From: Pseudomonadota bacterium
GTDB taxonomy: Bacteria > Pseudomonadota > Alphaproteobacteria > Acetobacterales > Acetobacteraceae
Length of the DNA stretch: 11,283 nucleotides
Direction of reading: 5' to 3'
Assembly (NCBI GenBank): GCA_021808985.1
Contig: JAKBAQ010000070.1
Location: 1 to 11,283 of the forward strand
Shown: positions 6,448 through 11,283 of the stretch, in pieces
Layout of the letters: the number at the start of each line of letters is the position of its first letter
Position numbering within the stretch: the stretch's first letter is position 1
Translations under genes and position numbers: made by a program
Notes under the pieces: generated by a model
The model's input: only the letters and a program-made list of their open reading frames with translations
What the model was told of the DNA's origin: nothing
The model's database searches: none

Positions 6448-9400
6448 ATCCCTCCAGGGTTTTCATCCTGCGGCCGGTGGCGACCTCGCTGCTGATGCTC
6501 GCCTTCGTCCTCACCGGGCTGGTGGCCTTGAAATACCTGCCCATCTCGGCGCTGCCCGATGTCACCTACCCCACCATCCAGGTGCAGACCTTCTATCCCG
6601 GCGCCTCGCCGCAGGTTGTCACCTCCTCCATCACCGCGCCGCTGGAGCGCCAGCTCGGCCAGATGGAAGGGCTGAACCAGATGTCCTCGGCCAGCTCCGC
6701 CGGCGCCTCGGTCATCACCCTGCAATTCAACCTGTCCATGAGCCTGGATGTCGCCGAGCAGGAAGTGCAGGCGGCCATCAACGCCGCGGGCAACCTGCTG
6801 CCATCAGACCTTCCGGCCCCGCCGGTCTACGCCAAGGTGAACCCGGCCGACGCCCCGGTGATGACCCTGGCCATCACCTCCAAGACCATGAACCTGACAG
6901 ACGTGCAGGCCCTCGCCAACTCCCGCCTGGCCGCGCGCATCTCCGAGGTTCCGGGTGTCGGCCTCGTCACCTTGAGCGGCGGCAACACGCCCTCGGTGCG
7001 CATCGAGGTCAACCCCCAGGCGCTGGCCGCCTACGGCATCAGCCTGGATAATATCCGCACCATCGTGGGCAACCTCAATGTCAGCACCCCCAAGGGCAGC
7101 TTCACCGGCCCCACGCAGAGCTACACCATCAACGATAACGACCAGATCACCTCCGCCGCCGGCTACGCCAAGATCGTGGTGGCCTACAAAAACGGCACCC
7201 CGGTCTATCTGGGCGATGTCGCCAAAATCATCTCCGCCCCCGAGAACGCCGAGCTTGGTGCCTGGGCCAACCGCACGCCGGCCATCATCCTCAACGTGCA
7301 GCGCCAGCCCAACGCCAATGTCATCGCCACGGTCGACTCCATAAAGCGCGAGCTGCCCAGCCTCACCGCCGGCCTGCCGGCAGCGATGCGGGTCAGCATC
7401 ATGAGCGATGGCACAACCGCCATCCGCGCCTCGGTCAACGACGCCGAGCTGGAGCTGGTGCTCAGCATCGGCCTCGTCATCGCGGTCATCTTCGTATTCC
7501 TGCGCAACATGCGGGCCACCATCATCCCCAGCATCTCCGTGCCGGTCTCGCTCATCGGCACGCTGGCCTTCATGTATCTCTGCCATTTCTCCATCGACAA
7601 TCTCTCCCTGATGGCGCTGATCGTGGCGACAGGCTTCGTCGTCGACGATTCCATCGTGATGATCGAGAACATCGCCCGCTACATTGAAATGGGCGAACCA
7701 CCCCTGCAGGCCGCGCTCAAGGGCGCCGGGCAGATCGGCTTCACCATCATCTCGCTCACCGTCTCGCTCATCGCGGTGCTCATCCCGCTGCTGTTCATGG
7801 GCGACGTGGTGGGCCGGCTCTTCTCCGAATTCGCGGTGACTTTGGCGATCACCATCATCATCTCCGCCGTGGTCTCGCTCACCCTGGTGCCGATGCTCTG
7901 CGCGCGCCTGCTGCACCCAAAAGGCGAGGACACGCCCTCACGTTTCGAAGCCTGGAACGAGCGCCAGTTCAACCGCCTGCTCGCCGCCTACGGGCGCGGG
8001 CTCACCTGGGTGCTGGCGCGCGCGCGCGCCACGCTGGCGGTCGCCATCGCCACCCTGGCGCTCACCATTTTGCTCTACGTGCTCATCCCCAAGGGGTTTT
8101 TCCCGGTGCAGGATACCGGCGTCATCGAGGGCTTTTCCCAGGCGGCGCAGAGCAGCTCCTACGCCGCCATGGCCCAGCACCAGCAGGCCCTGGCCGACGT
8201 CCTGCTCAAGGACAAGGACGTCGCCAGCCTCACCTCCTATATCGGCGTGGACGGCACCAACACCACCCTCAACCAGGGGCGCTTTCTCATCAACCTCAAG
8301 CCGCGCGGCCAGCGCGGCCAGAGCGCGGCGCAGATCATCCCGCGCCTCAGCCGCGAGGCCGCCAGCGTGCCCGGCATCTCGCTCTACCTGCAACCGGTGC
8401 AGAGCCTCACCATCAACACCATGGTCAGCCCGGCGCAGTATCAGTTCGTGCTGCAAGGCCCCTCGCAAAGCGCCTTCACCACCTATGTCCCCGCGCTCAT
8501 GGCCAAGCTGCGCGCGCTGCCGCAGCTCACCGATGTCGCCAGCGAGCTTCAGGCCGGCGGCAACTCCGTCTTCATTGACATCAACCGCACCAGCGCCGCC
8601 CGCTTCGGCATCACCCCCGCCACGGTTGACAGCGCCCTCTACGACGCCTTCGGCCAGCGGATCATATCCACCATCTTCACCCAGACCGACCAATACCGCG
8701 TGATCCTCACGGTCGACCCCGCGAAGATGACGAGCCTCGCCTCGCTCGGCGCCATCTACCTGCCATCCTCCACCGCCAGCGGCGGCCAGGTGCCGCTCTC
8801 GGCCATCGCCACCTTCACCCGCCAGCCCGAGCCCCTGGTGCAGGAGCATCTCGACCAGTTCCCCGCCAGCACCATCTCCTTCAACCTCGCGCCCGGCGCC
8901 TCGCTCGGCGGCGCGGTCAACGCCATCACCAGGGCCGAGCAATCCCTGCATTTCCCACCCTCCGTCACCACCAACTTCGCCGGCGCCGCCGCGGCTTTCC
9001 AAAGCTCGCTGAATAACGAGGTCTTCCTGCTGCTGGCCGCCCTCATCGCCGTCTATATCGTGCTCGGCGTGCTCTATGAGAGTTTCATCCACCCCGTCAC
9101 CATCATCTCCACCCTGCCATCCGCGGGTGTCGGCGCGCTGGTCTTCCTCTGGCTGGCCGGCGACGGGCTCGATGTCATCGGCATCATCGGCATCGTGCTG
9201 CTCATCGGCATCGTCAAGAAAAACGCGATCATGATGATCGACTTCGCCCTCCATGCCGAGCGCGTTGAGGGCAAATCCCCGCGTGATGCGATTTACGAAG
9301 CCTGCATGCTGCGCCTGCGTCCCATTCTCATGACCACTCTGGCCGCCATGTTCTCCGGCCTTCCCCTCATCCTCGCCGGCGGCATGGGCTCCGAGCTGCG

Positions 9401-9521
9401 CGAGCCGCTGGGCATCGCCATCATCGGCGGGCTGGCTGTCAGCCAGGTGCTCACCCTGTTCACCACGCCGGTCATCTATCTGGCGTTCGGCAATCTCTCC
9501 CGCCGTCTCCGGGCCGCATGA
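6444..9521 (+). CDS. mdtB: RND multidrug efflux permease, MdtB-like
   Basis: Inner-membrane proton/drug antiporter of the RND (HAE1) family, 1025 aa and complete. TM1 is at about 12-30, a first large periplasmic porter/docking loop runs to about 330, TM2-6 lie at about 335-490, TM7 at about 530-550, a second periplasmic loop follows, and TM8-12 begin near 855. The proton-relay pair Asp401-Asp402 is in GFVVDDSIVMIEN, and the partner lysine is Lys926 in GIVKKNAIMMID. TAPLERQLGQMEGLNQMSS and PKGFFPVQDTG closely resemble E. coli MdtB as I remember it. The GTG start at 6444 overlaps the mdtA stop by 4 bases, and the upstream sequence is pyrimidine-rich with no Shine-Dalgarno. The next Met (residue 18) lies inside TM1, so GTG must be the start and translation is probably coupled to mdtA. 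MdtB normally works in a heterotrimer with MdtC, encoded next. Confidence 0.93.
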   Translation: MNPSRVFILRPVATSLLMLAFVLTGLVALKYLPISALPDVTYPTIQVQTFYPGASPQVVTSSITAPLERQLGQMEGLNQMSSASSAGASVITLQFNLSMSLDVAEQEVQAAINAAGNLLPSDLPAPPVYAKVNPADAPVMTLAITSKTMNLTDVQALANSRLAARISEVPGVGLVTLSGGNTPSVRIEVNPQALAAYGISLDNIRTIVGNLNVSTPKGSFTGPTQSYTINDNDQITSAAGYAKIVVAYKNGTPVYLGDVAKIISAPENAELGAWANRTPAIILNVQRQPNANVIATVDSIKRELPSLTAGLPAAMRVSIMSDGTTAIRASVNDAELELVLSIGLVIAVIFVFLRNMRATIIPSISVPVSLIGTLAFMYLCHFSIDNLSLMALIVATGFVVDDSIVMIENIARYIEMGEPPLQAALKGAGQIGFTIISLTVSLIAVLIPLLFMGDVVGRLFSEFAVTLAITIIISAVVSLTLVPMLCARLLHPKGEDTPSRFEAWNERQFNRLLAAYGRGLTWVLARARATLAVAIATLALTILLYVLIPKGFFPVQDTGVIEGFSQAAQSSSYAAMAQHQQALADVLLKDKDVASLTSYIGVDGTNTTLNQGRFLINLKPRGQRGQSAAQIIPRLSREAASVPGISLYLQPVQSLTINTMVSPAQYQFVLQGPSQSAFTTYVPALMAKLRALPQLTDVASELQAGGNSVFIDINRTSAARFGITPATVDSALYDAFGQRIISTIFTQTDQYRVILTVDPAKMTSLASLGAIYLPSSTASGGQVPLSAIATFTRQPEPLVQEHLDQFPASTISFNLAPGASLGGAVNAITRAEQSLHFPPSVTTNFAGAAAAFQSSLNNEVFLLLAALIAVYIVLGVLYESFIHPVTIISTLPSAGVGALVFLWLAGDGLDVIGIIGIVLLIGIVKKNAIMMIDFALHAERVEGKSPRDAIYEACMLRLRPILMTTLAAMFSGLPLILAGGMGSELREPLGIAIIGGLAVSQVLTLFTTPVIYLAFGNLSRRLRAA
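7587..7609 (+). repeat. 23-bp direct repeat, copy 1 (mdtB)
   Basis: Positions 7587-7609 are identical to 10661-10683 in the second permease gene. Both copies encode the same part of TM3/TM4 (FSIDNLSLM) at the same codon numbers in the two genes, 3074 bases apart. The identity reflects paralogy plus shared codon choice. Confidence 0.8.
8015..8030. repeat. Alternating GC tract (16-bp palindrome) inside mdtB
   Basis: GGCGCGCGCGCGCGCC is a perfect palindrome containing seven consecutive GC dinucleotides (8016-8029). It encodes part of LARARAT just before TM7. Such tracts can adopt Z-form DNA and can slip by a dinucleotide unit; either behaviour here is inference. Confidence 0.7.
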
Positions 9522-11283
9522 ACCTCTCCGCGATTTTCATAAAGCGGCCCGTCGCCACCACGCTGCTCTCGCTGGGCATCGCCCTCTCGGGCGTGCTGGC
9601 CTTCTTCAAGCTGCCGGTGGCGCCGCTGCCGCCCATCTCCTTTCCCACCATCCAGGTTGAGGCCAACATGGCCGGCGCCAGCCCCGAGACCATGGCCGCC
9701 ACCGTGGCCGAGCCGCTGGAGCGCCATCTCGGCACCATCGCCGATGTCACGCAGATGACCTCGCAGTCAGGCATCGGCGTCACCCGCATCGTCCTGCAAT
9801 TCGGGCTCAACCGCAGCGCCGACGGCGCCGCACGCGACGTGGAGGCCGCCATCCAGGCCGCGCGGGCCGACCTGCCGACCTCCCTGCGCTCCAACCCGCA
9901 ATATCAGAAGTTCAACCCCTCCGACGCGCCGATCATGGTCCTGGCGCTCACCTCCAAAACCCTCACCCCCGGCCAGCTCTACGACGCCGCCGACACCGTG
10001 CTGCAACAGCAATTCTCGCAGATCGAGGGGGTCGGCAATGTCGAGCTGGGCGGCTCCGCGCTGCCCGCCGTGCGGGTGGAGCTGGAGCCCGGGCCGCTCG
10101 CCAAATACGGCATCGGGCTGGAGGATGTGCGCGCCGCCCTGGCGGCGGCCAACGCCAACGCGCCCAAGGGCTATTTCAACATCGGCGGCACGCGCTACCA
10201 GATATACACCAACGACCAGGCCAGCGTGGCCGCGCAATACCGCGATCTGGTGATCGCCTACCGCAACGGCCAGGCGGTGCGGCTCTCCGATGTCGCGCAG
10301 GTCACCAACTCGGTGGAGAACCTGCACAATGCCGGGCTTTATAACGGCAAGCACGCCGTGCTGGTCATTCTCCATCCCAGCCCCGGCGCTAACATCATCC
10401 GCACGGTTGACCAGATCCGCGCCAAGCTGCCCACCCTGCGCGCCGCCCTGCCGCCCTCCATCCATTTCGGCATCGCGCTGGACCGCTCCCAGTCCATCCG
10501 CGCCGCCCTGGCCGACACCGAGCGCACCCTCTTCATCGCGGTGCTGCTGGTGGTCGCGGTGGTGTTCGTCTTCCTGCGCTCGCCGCGCGCCACCCTCATT
10601 CCCGGCATCGCCGTGCCCATTTCCATCATCGGCACCTTCGGGCCGATGTATCTGCTCGGCTTCTCCATCGACAATCTCTCCCTCATGGCCCTCACCATCG
10701 CCACCGGCTTCGTGGTAGATGACGCGGTGGTGGTGGTGGAAAACACCATGCGCCATCTCGAGGAAGGCATGGAGCCGTTTGAGGCGGCCCTGCGCGGCAG
10801 CGCCGAGGTCAGCTTCACCGTTTTGTCCATGAGCCTCTCGCTCATCGCAGTGTTCGTCCCCATTCTGCTCATGCCCGGCCTGCTCGGCCGCCTGTTTCAG
10901 GAATTCGCTGAAACCCTCTCCCTCACCATCCTCATCTCGCTGCTCGTCTCGCTCACCGCCACGCCCATGCTCTGCGCCCGGTTTCTGCGCCTGCGCCCCC
11001 AGCAGGCCAAGCCGAACCGTCTCGTGCACTGGCTGGAGAGCAGCTTCAACGCCACGCTGGAGGGCTATGCGCGCTCTCTGCGCTGGGCATTACGCCACGC
11101 CAAGCTGGTGGGTGCGGGCCTGGTGCTCACCGTTTTCCTCAACGTGTTCCTCTTTGTCGTGGTGCCCAAAGGGTTTTTCCCCGAGGAGGATACCGGCCTG
11201 CTGATCGGCACCGTGCAGGCTGACCAGAGCATCTCCTTTCCGCTGATGAAGCAGAAACTCACCGAGCTGGAATCCATCGTCCT
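9518..11283 (+). CDS. mdtC: RND multidrug efflux permease, MdtC-like (3' end outside window)
   Basis: Second RND (HAE1) permease of the operon. The frame is open from the ATG at 9518 to the window edge (588 codons), against about 1025 expected. TM1 is at about 11-30, followed by the first periplasmic loop with TVAEPLERHLGTIADVTQMT, then TM2-6 with the proton-relay pair Asp401-Asp402 in GFVVDDAVVVVEN, and TM7 at about 528-548 leading into PKGFFPEEDTG. The stretch GTVQADQSISF and the MAGASPETMAATVAEP region resemble E. coli MdtC rather than MdtB. The ATG overlaps the mdtB stop by 4 bases (ATGA) and no Shine-Dalgarno is seen, which suggests coupled translation. In E. coli MdtB and MdtC form a B2C heterotrimer; the same is inferred here. 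The TM10 lysine and the C-terminal half lie beyond the window. Confidence 0.93.
   Translation, partial: MNLSAIFIKRPVATTLLSLGIALSGVLAFFKLPVAPLPPISFPTIQVEANMAGASPETMAATVAEPLERHLGTIADVTQMTSQSGIGVTRIVLQFGLNRSADGAARDVEAAIQAARADLPTSLRSNPQYQKFNPSDAPIMVLALTSKTLTPGQLYDAADTVLQQQFSQIEGVGNVELGGSALPAVRVELEPGPLAKYGIGLEDVRAALAAANANAPKGYFNIGGTRYQIYTNDQASVAAQYRDLVIAYRNGQAVRLSDVAQVTNSVENLHNAGLYNGKHAVLVILHPSPGANIIRTVDQIRAKLPTLRAALPPSIHFGIALDRSQSIRAALADTERTLFIAVLLVVAVVFVFLRSPRATLIPGIAVPISIIGTFGPMYLLGFSIDNLSLMALTIATGFVVDDAVVVVENTMRHLEEGMEPFEAALRGSAEVSFTVLSMSLSLIAVFVPILLMPGLLGRLFQEFAETLSLTILISLLVSLTATPMLCARFLRLRPQQAKPNRLVHWLESSFNATLEGYARSLRWALRHAKLVGAGLVLTVFLNVFLFVVVPKGFFPEEDTGLLIGTVQADQSISFPLMKQKLTELESIV
10661..10683 (+). 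repeat. 23-bp direct repeat, copy 2 (mdtC)
   Basis: Second copy of the 23-bp identity shared with 7587-7609. It lies at the same codon register in mdtC, so recombination between copies would give an in-frame mdtB-mdtC chimera. Confidence 0.8.

Noticed and set aside
7938..9254. Long minus-strand frames opposite the permeases (also 6804-7916 and 9767-11029)
   Set aside because: The products are Gly/Asp/His/Glu-rich and low in complexity, and they mirror the codon pattern of mdtB and mdtC. No plausible start region or family resemblance is seen.
1..11283. Mobile elements, CRISPR arrays, tRNA or rRNA genes, toxin-antitoxin or phage-defence modules
   Set aside because: No transposase or integrase, spaced repeats, cloverleaf-like sequence or small unexplained gene pair was found. 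Almost every base is taken up by recognisable core or efflux genes.

Overview
This window is a GC-rich, densely packed stretch of bacterial chromosome with every gene on the + strand. It is most likely from an alphaproteobacterium. Acetobacteraceae or a neighbouring family is my best guess, because of the order M50 peptidase-scpA-scpB-tatB-tatC-serS, the SMC-ScpAB type of condensin partner genes and the high GC. That placement is inference from gene order and protein character; no marker gene here settles it.

Region 1 (about 1-5198) is a housekeeping run of seven genes: a site-2 (M50) membrane metalloprotease, scpA and scpB (chromosome condensation), a ChaC-type glutathione-specific gamma-glutamylcyclotransferase, tatB and tatC (twin-arginine protein export), and serS (seryl-tRNA synthetase). 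The genes overlap or abut (11, 8, 4, +21, 0 and 8 bases), so they are probably one operon. chaC sits where alphaproteobacterial clusters often carry tatA, and there is no tatA in the window.

Region 2 (5191-5298) is the only real intergenic space. It holds a compact hairpin plus T-run at the end of serS, whose loop is the serS stop codon, and a candidate sigma-70 promoter. The promoter is enclosed by a 12-bp inverted repeat just ahead of a GTG-started adaptor gene.

Region 3 (5299-11283) is an mdtABC-type RND efflux operon: a periplasmic adaptor (MdtA-like), a complete first permease (MdtB-like) and the first 588 codons of a second permease (MdtC-like) that runs off the window. The three genes overlap by 4 bases at each junction, and the two permease genes have no visible Shine-Dalgarno sequence, so they look translationally coupled. 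The proton-relay residues are intact. No regulator or outer-membrane channel gene lies in the window.

I see no mobile elements, tRNA or rRNA genes, CRISPR arrays or prophage genes. I also do not see a previously undescribed system: the window is ordinary core genome plus a known class of efflux pump. The points worth checking are the missing tatA, the architecture of the serS-mdtA gap, and the coupling and repeat structure of the permease pair.
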